Part shown: positions 13,586 through 24,791 of the stretch, piece by piece
Layout of the letters: each line of letters begins with the position of its first letter
Numbering within the stretch: position 1 is the stretch's first letter
Assembly: GCA_026874595.1 (NCBI GenBank)
Contig: CM049310.1
Location: 81,454,556-81,518,555, forward strand
Direction of reading: 5' to 3'
Source: Sipunculus nudus
Lineage: Eukaryota > Annelida > Sipuncula > Golfingiida > Sipunculidae
Length of the DNA: 64,000 bases
Made by a program: the position numbers and the translations under genes
Notes under the pieces: model-generated
What the model was told of the DNA's origin: nothing
Database searches by the model: none
Seen by the model: the letters and a program-made list of their open reading frames with translations, nothing else

Positions 13586-16500
13586 CATAGATTCTTTGCA
13601 ACATCGTCAAATGAATAGGCTTTCAGGTCAATTAAAGTCTACCAACATTTACCAGCCGATTCCAGCCAGGAAACTCTGCTTACTTCTAAAGTCAGCCGAC
13701 TTTTTGTCCAAGCCAGCGGTATGTGTGTGACTAACACGGCTTCGAGCTCTAAATGCGAATCCTACAAACCTTAGATCATATGTGCATTCACGAGTTGTCG
13801 ACCTCAGCGCCTTCTTTGTCTGTATTTGGTGTGCAATTTTATATTTTAAAGTCATTCTCCAGTGTTCTGACAAAACGCTATATACATAGCATTATGAGAC
13901 GTAGACCTAACTGGCCGACATATTTCCCACGAAATTTGTCTGACGTCAAAAAGGTCAGTGAATACCCTTTTCTTGCTCTGCTAACATGTCTCGGCCCTGC
14001 TTGTTTTTGGTACTTTGAAACGAGACAAAGAGCTAATGTTTCTGTGGGAGTTTGTATTCTCATGTATCAGGCGAGACTAGATGAGCTGGCGTGCGGGTTT
14101 GGTTTATGTTTCTGGCACTGATCGCGCCCGCTGCAAGGTTTTATTTTTTTTCACTTGTGTATAGAAAAAAAGCAAACGCATTTAGAACGTAATATATCGA
14201 GGATACCATATCATTTCATAGTTGAAAGGCTATATTTCCTGTATATTAAACATGCCTGATATGTGATTAGGTCCATTTAAAAACAGTAAACGTTTAATGA
14301 TACTGACAGCCAGACACTGCCTCGCTTCTGATTATAGATAAACCAGATACAGGTAACCTTTGGTACGGTCTGATTGGCGTTTCAGACTGTCACCTAACTT
14401 CGCCTGTCACAAATGTGTGACAAACATCTCGCCAACACACGATCAGACGCTATCGGGCCAAATGAGACAGGTGCTATCAGAGACAGCCACAAATATGACC
14501 CATTAATACGTGTCTGTATAAAAGCAACATCTCATTAATCATATTTTAAATATTGTTTCATATATTTAACTGAACAAAAATTCCTTTCATGTTATCCAAC
14601 TAACAGCCATACCGCGCAACTTCACAAATCAAGCTTGCAAGCTACTTCAAGCTTCAAACCGGTGTTTTGTGTTTATATTTAAAGAAAATATATTATATTA
14701 GAATTTGACCAACTGATGCTAAATATAACAAAAACACACACACTGACACGCATACACGCACACACCATCATTCTCACCTAAATATATATATATATATATA
14801 TTAAGTGGAACCTAATGATATCAATTATATTTATGATTGCCTCACAGCATTTGAGTTAATAGCAGGTTTCACAAATGCTAATTAGAGTATCAATTCCCGC
14901 CTTACGTAATCGGTTTGTCTGCGGCATTGGTCGACACAGAGGTCTCGAACAGCGGCCAATTATTTGGATGTTATCACTGGCAGACAGATTCATCACGCGT
15001 CATGCTGTGTGGCCGCTCACGCCAAACGACGAACACGTGACCGGAATTCTTCCGATCGACTGCTCGTTGCGGGAATTAACCCAGAATCCCAAGGACTTAA
15101 TATAAACCAGGATTAAGAATTGCTCAGAGGTTTTAAATTCGATAATCAATTATTGTCATTGGTTTAGTTTCCAAAGAAAATGTGAAGGACCAGTCCATGA
15201 TATCATGAACAGAATAAGGAACCTCACTCAAAATCTCATCCGGAAAGAACCCCCCCCCCCCCCCACCCCTCTTCTTTGCTTCACATATCGCCTGTACAAA
15301 AGTATTTTTTTTCTCAATTTTCAAAACTTTTCATGATTTAAATTTGTTTTAAATCTAAGAGATTCAAATCTATTTAAAACATACTACAAGCAAACACAAT
15401 AATTCAACGAGGGAAGTGATACTTTAAATATCCTAAATTTTCTCACTGAAAGAATATAGACTTAGCTAGAAAAGGGGACCCGTTGGGTCCCGTTGCCGCC
15501 AAAAGCAGTGTGTCCGCGAAGTGTGTCCCCAGATTCGTAAAGTAGCTACCTTCGGAGACCCGTAAGGTAGGGACGTCTGGTGGCAGGGAACCAATTATTT
15601 GTCTCGGTGGTAAGGGGTCAAGGTAAAGGTCAGCAATGGCGAGGTGGAGAGCGCGACAGACCGATATACCTGTAATGTTATGCTGCCTGGAAGTCATTTT
15701 TTGTGCAAGTGGAAGGAACAAATTAGCATGCATTCTGTAAGTGAGGGTATGTGAGTAAAGATGATAGCAAAACCGACCCACTGTCATGGCCCGTTTCTGC
15801 GATTTTTCTTTGACAAACAGACAGGGCAATTTTAGTAGTATATAGATAGATATGAAAAAAAAAATACAAATCGGATGAAGGAATTATTGGGAAATCGCTA
15901 TGTTAAAAATGATGATTATATCACAATGACAGTGTGACTTGTACACCCTGAAACATGGGTCATGACTATTGTCTTTGTCGATAAGATTATTATAAATAAT
16001 TATACTATTTTGTCAGTTTCTTCCCGGATGATGCCATGATCTTGTTTCAGGGAGATTGGTTGACAAGTCCCTTTCGTTTTTCAAGTTGAGGGGACCAAGC
16101 ATCATTTGTCCCGCTCACTTTTTGGGGGAATAAAGGTATGATTTTTTTACAGAGCCAATTTATATTCCGTCTTGCTCGTTCTATTTTCTTCGCATTTACC
16201 TCGATATTCTTTCAAATGTGCATTTCATAATGAGAAAATGTAGGATATATCTTGCTTCAATGGTATAATTGAATCATCAATGAAAGCCTATTGAGTTATT
16301 TTGAATGTTCAACTCAAATGTAAATTATAGTTAGGAAAGGCGTTGGAAATTGAGCAAAATTACTTTCATTACCTAAATATTTATAACGTATTATGTGGAA
16401 ATTTATATTTTCTGGGTATGGGTTACCGTCCTCGTTTCCGTGAGCCTTGCTTTTGCCCTGGATGAGTCCGTGGAGGGGGGATAGGGGTCTGCAGGAAACA

Positions 16501-16639
16501 AGGTCCAAGTATGATGCGGAAAAACCATTAATGTACATAATCATAATCATAAACATGGATCAAGGGAAATTTGAATTCACTCTTCTATTACTTTGACAAC
16601 AACAGATTACTGCAATCCCAAGTAAATTATCGAATTATG
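13586..16639. other. Gene-free stretch
   Basis: Contains a (TA)n tract at 14780-14802 and a 15-C run at 15250-15264. The longest open frame (minus strand, 15443-15829, 128 codons, no ATG at its 5' end) matches no family I know and looks like a chance ORF. Nothing else supported. Confidence 0.5.
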
Positions 16640-17676
16640 GACCAAAGGATCACAAGATATCACGTACAAGGTAAACAAGAGAACCACAGGAACATAAAGG
16701 AGCATATGCAAAATAAACAAAAAAACCCAGGATCACAAAATAAACGTGCAAAATAAACAGGAGAACCATGGGATCACAAAGACAACGTACAATGTAAACA
16801 AAAGAACAATAGGATCACAAAGTATCCTATACAAGGCAAACAAAAGAACCAAAGAATCACAAAATACCATGTACCAGGTAAACAGGAGAACCATTTGATC
16901 ACAAAATGCGAGGTACAAGGTAAACAAAAGAACCACAGGATCACAAAATAGCACGTACCAGGTAAACAGGAGCACCATTGCATCTTGAGATTCATTGTAC
17001 AAGGTAAACAAAAGAACCACAGAATCACAAAATACCACGTACAAGGGAAACAAAACAAAAGAACAGAATCACAAAATACCACGTACAAGATAAACAGGAA
17101 AACCATTTGATCACAAAATGCCATGCACAAGGTGAACAAAAGAACCACAGGATCACAAAATACCACGCACAAGTAAAACGAAAGAACCACAGGATCACAT
17201 ATACCATGCACGAACAAGGTAAACGAGGAACCATAGGATTACAAAATACCACGTACAAGGTAAACAAGGAACCATAGGATTACAAAATACCACGTACCAG
17301 GCAATCAGGAGAAACACGGAACACAAAATACCACGTACAAGGAAAACAAAAGAACTAAATGATCACAAAGTACCACGTACAAGGTTAACAAAAGAACCAC
17401 TGGTTCACAAAATACCGTGTACAAGGTAAACAAATGAACCACAGGATCACAAAATACCACGTACAAGTTAAACAAAAGAACCGCATGGTCACAAAATACC
17501 ATGTACAAGGTAAACAATAGAACCGCATGGTCACAAAATACCATGTACAAGGCAAACAATAGAACCACTCGATCCCAAAATATCACGTACAAGGTAAACA
17601 AAATAACACCGGATCAGAAAGTAGCACGTACAAGGTAAACAAAAGAACCACAGGATCACAAAATACCATTTACAAG
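16640..17676. repeat. 42-bp satellite array, left part
   Basis: About 24-25 copies of a 42-bp unit whose most constant words are GGATCACAAAATACCACGTA and AAGGTAAACAAAAGAACCAC. Because 42 is divisible by three and the unit lacks stops in several frames, long minus-strand reading frames appear, giving a 14-residue periodic hydrophobic peptide (CDPVVLLFTLY-like). These are a by-product of the repeat. Units differ by substitutions and small indels, so the array is not freshly expanded. The TRIM at 17677-18083 interrupts it. Confidence 0.9.
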
Positions 17677-17820
17677 TATTACGGGATGACATAAAAGCGG
17701 ACCGAACTGTCTCGCTAGTTGGTACGCCGGACTTGTGCGCCACCCACCTGGGTACAGCTCCCGGATCGGCCAAGGATGTTTCCCCTCAACAATTTGTCTT
17801 CGTAACAAAATTGGGTCTCG

Positions 17821-17832
17821 TCTAAGGTGACG
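17821..17832 (+). promoter_or_regulatory. Candidate primer-binding site, TRIM copy 1
   Basis: TTGGGTCTCGTC starts three bases after the 5' LTR. It differs at three positions from TGGGGGCTCGCC at the same place in the copy at 49 kb, which matches the tRNA-Pro primer-binding site (TGGGGGCTCGTCC) of gammaretroviruses. Call rests on position and comparison of the two copies. Confidence 0.55.
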
Positions 17833-17915
17833 GTTAACTTTGTGGCCCAGAGAATAAGCTCACCAAAGTGTGACTCCTGGGATAATTAGTCTTGTTCTGA
17901 TAGCAGAACGCTCTT

Positions 17916-17926
17916 AAGAGGGGGTG
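17916..17926 (+). promoter_or_regulatory. Polypurine tract, TRIM copy 1
   Basis: AAGAGGGGGTG abuts the 3' LTR start at 17927, where plus-strand priming is expected. The same tract is present in the 49-kb copy, but in the opposite orientation. Confidence 0.6.
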
Positions 17927-17984
17927 TGTTACGGGGTGACATAAAAGCGGATCGAACTGTCTCGCTAGTTAAGCTTGCTTTGCT

Positions 17985-18052
17985 AGCGAAGCGGTTGGTA
18001 CGCCGGACTTGTGCACCACCGACCTGGGTTCGACTCCCGGATCGGCCCAGGA
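17985..18052 (+). promoter_or_regulatory. tRNA-like A/B-box unit inside the TRIM 3' LTR
   Basis: TAGCGAAGCGG fits the pol III A-box consensus TRGYNNANNNG at every fixed position. The B box GGGTTCGACTCCCGG follows about 38 bp later. CTGGG/CCCGG can pair around the 7-base loop TTCGACT as a T arm, and GCG/CGC as a D stem. The anticodon arm is degenerate. This is a candidate internal pol III promoter; no amino-acid identity is claimed. Confidence 0.65.
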
Positions 18053-18083
18053 TTTTTCCCCTCGACAATTTGTCTTCGTAAAA

Positions 18084-18208
18084 AAAAGGTAAACAAAAGA
18101 ACCACGGGATCACAAAGTACTACTTACAAGGTAAACAGAAGGACCACGGAATCACAAATACCACCTACAGGGGAAACTTAAAGGACCACAGGATTAGAAG
18201 ACACAAGA
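18084..18208. repeat. 42-bp satellite array, right part
   Basis: About three further units with the same GGTAAACAAAAGAACCAC and GGATCACAAA words continue after the TRIM. The array was therefore one block before the insertion. The last unit decays near 18208. Confidence 0.85.
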
Positions 18209-19599
18209 TATGCCAAAATGACTCAGGTTAGACAAGAGCGCTCCCATGTTAAGGAGAAATGTCCTAGGAACAGTATTCAGTCAGAAATACCCAATTCCTG
18301 GTCAGAGCCCGATATAAAGGCAAATTACCAGCAAAATCGAGCTAAATCAGTGGCATTTCTCCGGTTCCCTGCCCTCCATTTATCTCTCTCACTTGCTGAA
18401 TTGCTGGGAATCGGTTTCACCGCCTGCTAAGAACTAAAGTGTGTGTTGCGTTTGAGGAAGACTCTTCACTGTTCGCCTGTCTCAGGCTGCCTGGTTTGGG
18501 TTATGTTGCTTATAACTGGGACCATACCACAGGAGAGGTTGTAAAACAGTCCGGAAAGAGTGTGTGTGTGTGTTGGGGGGGGGGGGGGTTCGGCAGGCAA
18601 ACATGGTACTGGAACCCTTAAAAATGTTGAGGCGGCTGAAAAAAAAGGAGGGGGGGGGGGGTGTCCGCTTCTGATGTCACTCTCATTTTCTAGGGTTAGG
18701 GAACAAAGGTTGTCCCCTTGGTCCCCCTCACATTTTAGTTTAATATAACAACTAATTTTAAATTTCGCGATAATTCTTCAATTTATTGATAGTTTATAGT
18801 TTTCTCAATAATCTTTCCATTATAAAACTCATAGGAAGGATAGGATAGGAAGGATATCGCTTGTGTCAATTGCTTCATTTGATTAGAATAAATGATAGCC
18901 CATGTTTTTGAATGTTTAAAGTTAATGTAGATTATGTATGCTACAGTGCATAAAATAAAAATAAATACTTTTTGTTTGATGAAATTAAATACATTCCCTT
19001 ATGTATGGTAAGGGCGAAGAGAATTATGATATTGTGGAAGAAAGGATTTGTCTTGTTGAGGAGACGGTCGGAGTTGTCGAAAATTTAAGCAGCTGTCCTT
19101 ATTTCGGGGTGGGGGGCTTCTGTCTCTGTTCCTCTGGATTGTCCCCGCTAAAAAGGCCCATGCTTAGAGTGTTCAAAATTGAGTTAATTGAGTAGCGAAT
19201 ATGACCAAATATAATAAGCAGACATACATACAACATAGCTCATACTTCCAACAAGGCAAACCATTACTACTGTATGGAAACCCTTTATGGGTATCCGCAA
19301 TAGTGTTTAATAGTTGCCTTCCCAACCTCTACCCCAGCCCTGTAAGTGGTAAAAATTTCCGATTTCCGACATCAATCAACTAAAGTAATGTCTTGAAGTT
19401 TTTTTATATATTACTCGCCCAGAAAATGCCAACCCCTATGCACACAAGGTTTTTTACACCCACCTGTTTATAACATTCTGGGGGCAGCCAAATTAATAGA
19501 AATTCATTCCTCAAGGATACCTAGCGGCAAATCAGGTAAATCAGAATTTTGCAAAGGGCATTTAGAATATTGGGACCTTTCAGCTTCCGCATTTATGCA
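18209..19599. other. Gene-free stretch with poly-G runs
   Basis: Two G homopolymers, 18575-18588 (14 G, preceded by (TG)n) and 18650-18661 (12 G), and an otherwise AT-rich sequence. No recognisable ORF. Confidence 0.5.
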
Positions 19600-20000
19600 A
19601 GCACCCAGCCAAGGTTACATTATTTTTCCCCGTTTGTCAACATTGCTCATGTTTTACTGCTGTGTTCTACTCAAAACCAATCTCTCCTGACAGGCACTGT
19701 GTGACGGCAAGGAATACTTGTCTCAGCTGTCAAACTTTAAAACAGAAAAAAATCACATTTCAAGGAAACAGCTTTTGTTTGCATTGTTTGCATTTCACAA
19801 GCACATGGTGACAAAATATTACTTATTCCGTGAAGGCCTTACCACAGAAACACCACTGTTTATGTAAAGTTCCTTGAAGCAATTCTTAACGATTTTACTT
19901 GAAAGGACTACATTTCCCTCTTCACCACATTAATGTCTACGCCATCTATTTATATACAGCCCCGATTCTGGTCAATGAGCCCATTACCCTCATATAACAC
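19600..20000. repeat. Dispersed repeat D, copy 2 (empty-site copy)
   Basis: Similar to the 13.3-kb and 48.6-kb copies: GCACCCAGCC near 19600, CAGGCACTGTGTGACGGC, CTTACCACAGAAACACCACT, GGACTACATTTCCCTCTTCA, then TCTACGCCATCTATTTATAT near 19937, uninterrupted. That last block is where a TRIM sits in the 48.6-kb copy. Confidence 0.65.
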
Positions 20001-21330
20001 AGGTTAGTTTTCATTATTAATTTTCTATTGGAACCCCTGGACATCTTAGCACATGGAGGGCTTTAAGTGTACTATTAAAAGATCGTTATATGTAATACAT
20101 CATTTATTTATATCCCTGTTACGGTGACTTCGGAATCGCGCATTTTAGCTTCTATAATTTATATTGTATATAAATAAATTGTTAATTTGAGCCAAATCTT
20201 TGGTTGAAACCAAATTTCATTGACCTTATCGCAGTGTTTCAGTAAACATGTGGAAAACGGGGTGCTAACAGAGCGGGCTCAGTGTTAAGCGGCAGCGTGG
20301 ACACCTTGAGTCATGGACTGTCAACAAGACACATTGAGACGCAGATTGTCCTAAAGCCAGCTTTGACGAACGTCCTGCTAAACTGAAACTGACGCCTTAC
20401 GAATAGATAAAAGAAGATAAAAAAAATGCCCCTGTACCGGCCAAAAATGTAGCAGGGCCAAAGACTCGATGCCTGTAGGGGTTGATGAATATTTAATAAA
20501 ACATTCTCATAAGAAAATATCAATTAGTAATTTTTTTTTAGTTTTTTCCGACTTTAGTTTATCAATCCGACTTAAGATTGATATGATTTGTTATTTTATG
20601 GTACAACTTGTGTCTCTAAGGCTACAAAAAATATAAATTGTTTTACATTATTGCCCCCACCCTATTTTTTGCAGATAATTATTTGAGTCCGGGTGAGGGG
20701 AGGGGAAGGGCGGGGGGATTCTAATCGTGTTGAGCCACAGTGTAATGAATGTGTATTTTTGAAATTCTTGCCCTCCTTCATTTAACGTAATAATTAATTG
20801 TGTTACCAATGCAAAAAAAAAATCGTTCATAAAAGGTGTCATGTAAAGTGGAGTCACCTTTGTGTGGTTATCTGCACTATTCTTACAACTGTCGGACCTA
20901 TTTGAATTCCAGCTCATACTTTCTCACCCTTTAAAAAAGAGAAAAAATACAAAGACATTTTGGCCTGAGAGTTCGTAGAAGAATTTTTTAGCCTGGCCTA
21001 AGACCAGCCTTTTGCTCCGGCAAGAAGCCAGACATAGCCGTATTGAAATAGCTCTCCGGAGACATCTTGTTAAAGGGATAACTGTCGATTGGTCGTGTAT
21101 AACAACCTGGCATTCAGACACAGATATAAGATACAACAAATATGTCTGGATTTTTTAGATGAAAGAATAAGGATTATTCTCTTTAAAATCCCAAAGCCGA
21201 TATTATCCCTAATAATCCTTCTTGTTTATAAGAAAAGACCTCATCAAATTAAATAACCCAGCAGATTGATTCAGTTATTGTTCTGCGTTAATGTATGTAC
21301 ATCTGGAATATGGTACGAGCCTTAGGATTA
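20001..21330. other. Gene-free stretch
   Basis: AT-rich with small unrecognised frames on the minus strand (20311-20523, 20648-20917, 20924-21139). None resembles a known family. Confidence 0.5.
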
Positions 21331-22425
21331 AGCTAAGCGGATTATAGGTCATCTGACCTATAAAGACCACCCGTCTGCCCGGTCGTCCGTCAGTTAACAA
21401 GGCATCGTAAAGACCCCTTTACACAGGGCTGCCACCTTTGTGCCACCTTTGAGCAACCAACAAATGACCAGAACGCTCAATGGTCGCCTAACCCCGGAAA
21501 ATCCTGTTTCTGTGTAATTGCTCCATAACCGTTTCAGCGATACTTGTGCCTCCCTCGAACCTCCCAAAATGCAGCATTAGGGCATTTTCTTGGCTGCCTT
21601 CCCTCTGCTTCCACTGTGCCACCAGAGCGACCACTGTGCCTCCATTCTACAACTACGGCAATGTTTGTGCCTCCCTTCTGCCTCCTTTGAGCCACCTTTG
21701 AGCAACCCACCACCTCAGCGACCTTCGTGCGATTGTTTTGAACATGTTCAAAAACTCACGGCGACCACGGCGTCCATGGCGATGCCTGAAACTCCTGTGT
21801 ACTACCTTTGAACGACCTAGGCAACCATTCTGCCTTCTTTGAGCCTCCTACGACGACCTGGTAAATTTTGTGGTCGCACACGGAAGGCAGAAAGGTCGCT
21901 ATTCTGTGCAAAGGCCCCTTAAACGTTTGGCATAGTAGCTTCTAACTTTACATCAGGGTAGGTTCTTGATGATTTTTTTTGCATACCTTATATTTGGTTA
22001 CGTTGACCTAAATTTTGCGAGTATTTTTAATACATACTTAATTAGATAAGATATCTCAAATATGATAGTACGCATCTTACTGATCTTATTGATCTTATAG
22101 CGCCCAATCAGCTGTGCAATGAATGGCGGCGCCATCTGCATTATTTTTATGTTTACGCATTTTTAATCATATTTTTTAGACTTATAAATTAGGGTGGCAC
22201 TATAGTAACCTAGCAAATGCATTCTATACATTGCATGCATAGATGGAAAGAACATGCATCATTTACACATATGAATCTCTCACGATAGAAAATTTAAAGA
22301 ATTTAATTTAATAAACATTTCCGCAAACACATTTACAAAAATACTAAAAGAAGAGTAATATAAATTGATAGAATTTCTCAGTGGCAGAGATTAGCTGAAC
22401 GCAATGATCCCTGGGTCACTTGCTC
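21331..22425. mobile_element. Short relative of the 150-bp array element, split by a nested insertion
   Basis: The left end (AGCTAAGCGGATTATAGGTCATCTGACC.. then CGGTCGTCCGTCAGTTAACAA) matches the left end at 2660-2745. After the nested element the homology resumes with TAGCTTCTAACTTTACATCA, which matches the first array unit. The right end TTAGCTGAACGCAATGATCC followed by CTGGGTCACTTGCTC (22391-22425) matches the palindromic right end at 4266-4297. Only one array unit is present, so the tandem amplification at 2.7-4.3 kb is not a fixed property of the family. Confidence 0.65.
21411..21919. mobile_element. Nested 509-bp TIR element with TAA duplication
   Basis: Starts AGACCCCTTTACACAG and ends as the inverted form of AGGGGCCTTTGCACAG; inverted similarity extends about 34 bp (both continue with an ACCTTTxTGCC block). 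TAA flanks both sides (21408-21410 and 21920-21922). Removing the element and one TAA restores the CGTAAACG-like join seen in the related element (CGTAACCG near 2750). The interior is pyrimidine-rich with irregular CCACCTTTGTGCCTCC-like subrepeats and no credible protein; the frame at 21590-21811 is a by-product. A 3-bp TNA duplication fits PIF/Harbinger, by inference only. Confidence 0.65.
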
Positions 22426-23407
22426 ACAAGTATATTAACTTAAAATTGGCTCCGAGAAGGGGATCATTACAGTATTATTGTATTTGTTGACAAGAAGTGT
22501 TTCACGATGTAACCTAGACTAACCATTTATATTTCAGAATGGCTATAATTCATATGACTGTGTTTTTTTCAAATATATTCCGTTCCATGCCTTCATGTTC
22601 ACATGTCTTTGGAAATGAACATTTTTATTAGTTACATTTCATGGGGAAAATAGTAATGTAGGGTAGAAGATTAAAGGGCCTTAACCCTTTTTTAAGAAAC
22701 ATAATTATTATTTTGACAAATCACCCTCAATTGACAGCTCATAATTGGATGATGTCATGTAAACATTCTAAAGACACAGCTATGACAAAGATGGCTACTG
22801 ATGCAGGGACAAGTCTCATCTGTCAGATCATTGCAAAGAGTCTTAAAGTTATTAACTGGAGATTTAATGTAAAACTCTTAAGTTCAAAATTAGGCCGCCA
22901 CTGCAATATGCAGCTTTCTGGGAAATTATTGAAATATATATAACTACACAGGTTGGCCTTATAGGGTATGGTAGTATTGAGGAGTAGCGCAGTGAATTGA
23001 TCAACGACTCGGCTTACCATTTACTTTTTTTGCGCGCGCTCTTCTTTGAGAGCATAAAGGTCGAGAGTAGAAAAAAGGACGGCATTCCCATCATCTCCGT
23101 TTTTCATGTCATTTATTGGGAAACAGCAGAGATGTTTCCTTAGGTTTACATGACACGTGAAATCGTTTTATATACACTCTTTCTTTTATATGGTGAAGTC
23201 TGATTTCACCGATTAACATCTCTTTGTCTTGTTTCTAGGTAACAATATAACCCAAATTTTGTTTCTTTATAGCAAAATGTTATGTTGCAAAAACATGATA
23301 CTTTTTTTTTCTTTCTCTATATTTATTTGAAAAAAGTGAGGAAGTGTTTCAGCGCATGGAAATCCATTTTTTTCACGAGCTACACGAAGTAATAGCTAAC
23401 ATCGTAA
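22426..23407. other. Gene-free stretch
   Basis: AT-rich with overlapping short frames on both strands at 22713-23020, none recognisable. Confidence 0.5.
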
Positions 23408-23408
23408 A

Positions 23409-23447
<39 letters not shown>

Positions 23448-23451
23448 TCGG

Positions 23452-23508
<57 letters not shown>
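23408..23508. repeat. Compound (GA)n-(TA)n microsatellite
   Basis: About 17 GA units, a 14-bp spacer, then about 26 TA units. Any ORF across it is an artefact. Confidence 0.97.
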
Positions 23509-23510
<2 letters not shown>

Positions 23511-23837
23511 CTCTGAAAGTACAACGAACAAAAACGAAAACCTTTGGTTGTACTTAATTTCGATATGCAGCTTAAGGTAGCGTGGGCAAATTATTAGTAC
23601 TTATGATGTAATATGATACTTATGATGTGAATAACTAGGAACTTTTCAAGTAGAAACAGAATTCATTCTATTTTAAAACTATTCCTGAATTTAGAGATAC
23701 ATAATTGGTTTGCGGTGTTTTCCTGTATTTTACATTTTATTTTAGCGTATATGTTTTCAGCATTATAATCAGTTGTATAACCAGAGCAGTTGAGATGATC
23801 AGCAGTTTACAAAAATAATATATACATATATATATAA

Positions 23838-24712
23838 TTTTATAGATGATTCTTTTATTGTAAGCAGCAGTGTGTTTGTTCAGCGCTGGCGTTGTTTGTT
23901 GCTATGACGGCATAGTCTGGCTCACGCGTTAGGTCTTACGTGTAAGCAGCGGTCTTGCTGGTCTGGGGCTTTCTCGCCTGGCCGAGCCGGGCCGGCCAGC
24001 GTGTAAACCTTGATATGTAGAAACACAGCGATGTTGTTCTAGATGTTTCCTGTAACGCGCGTGTACTGTGTATCATGTTAGGTTCTTTGGATTGTTCGAG
24101 AAATGGAAAATTCTCGGCTTGAGGTGAAAGTTATAAATAAAGGGCTGTGCCAAAAAAGAGCCAAAGAGAGAGGAGAGAATTATTCCAACGGACACAGAAC
24201 CGTGTAAGTCAGTTGTGGACCCTTTCCGATAAGTGAGGCAATTATAGATTTTCTTCTAAATCTGTGACGGTCTTATATAGTCTTCAGTTTGCTTTCGGGA
24301 TTATAACAAGAGCATTTTGGGATTACAACGGATTGATTTTGTGAATGAACTGGACTGTTATTCTCTGAGAAGATTTATGTGAACTGTTCATCTGGGTTGT
24401 ACGTTAAAAAGGACTTTTTGTCGCTGTGGCAGTGGTGGTATCCAGGTACTGTACATTTTATTTATATACTGGTATTCATTTACTGTTGTACTGTTGTTAT
24501 ACTGTGAAATTGTATTGATTTAGTGTATTGTGATGTTAGGATTGTTTTAAGAATAAAATTATAATTATTTGTTAACAAAACACCACTGACCTCTTTATTC
24601 ATTCCCCTAGACATTTTACGCTGCCTAGTGTCACATAATCTGATTTTTTTTTATCTCCATTACAAAATCTTTCTTCGTCACGACTACGTGATCTGTTGAT
24701 ATTAGGTTCCGT

Positions 24713-24716
<4 letters not shown>
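23838..24716 (+). mobile_element. Solo LTR (long LTR family), copy A
   Basis: An 879-bp copy of a sequence also present inverted at 32540-33426 and partly at 60098-60691. It ends GGTTCCGTAACA and begins TTTTATAG, a decayed TGTTACAG. TATAAATA at 24132 and AATAAA at 24552 lie in the order and strand expected for U3-R-U5 of an LTR. There is no internal coding region on either side, so it is a solo LTR. Both flanks are (TA)n-like, which hides the target duplication. The parental superfamily is unknown. A long SINE-like or MITE repeat is less likely, given the TG..CA ends plus TATA and poly(A) signals. Confidence 0.65.
24132..24139 (+). promoter_or_regulatory. TATA box of solo LTR A
   Basis: TATAAATA, conserved in copy B (minus strand, 33143-33151) and at the break of copy C (about 60676-60683). 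It marks the U3/R boundary region. Poly(A) signal AATAAA lies about 420 bp downstream. Confidence 0.55.
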
Positions 24717-24777
<61 letters not shown>

Positions 24778-24791
24778 TATATATATATATA
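24717..24791. repeat. (TA)n microsatellite next to LTR A
   Basis: (TA)n with short CA interruptions, starting at the exact LTR end. Copy B is also bordered by (TA)n. Confidence 0.95.

Larger units (their letters stand above)
17677..18083 (+). mobile_element. TRIM (miniature LTR element) with tRNA-like LTRs, copy 1
   Basis: A 407-bp element made of two direct repeats (17677-17817 and 17927-18083) around a 109-bp internal region. The repeats begin TGTTACGGGGTGAC (the left copy reads TATTACGGGATGAC) and end CTTCGTAACA (decayed at the right end), the TG..CA form of LTRs. The segment just after the left repeat (17821-17832) aligns with a tRNA-Pro-type primer-binding site. AAGAGGGGGTG directly precedes the right repeat. 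There is no ORF. The left LTR lacks about 24 bp (the AAGCTTGC..GAAGCGG segment) kept in the right one. It sits inside the 42-bp satellite; ACAAG before and AAAAG after look like a decayed 5-bp duplication. Confidence 0.75.

Noticed and set aside
15443-15829. 128-codon minus-strand ORF
   Set aside because: No ATG at its start, no recognisable domain and no repeat or splice support; length is plausible by chance.
16733-17601. Long overlapping minus-strand reading frames with a repeating hydrophobic peptide
   Set aside because: They are the translation of the 42-bp satellite; several frames are open at once, and indels switch between them. No start context or domain.
16640-18208. CRISPR-like regular repeats
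   Set aside because: Direct tandem units with no unique spacers, in a eukaryotic window; it is a satellite.
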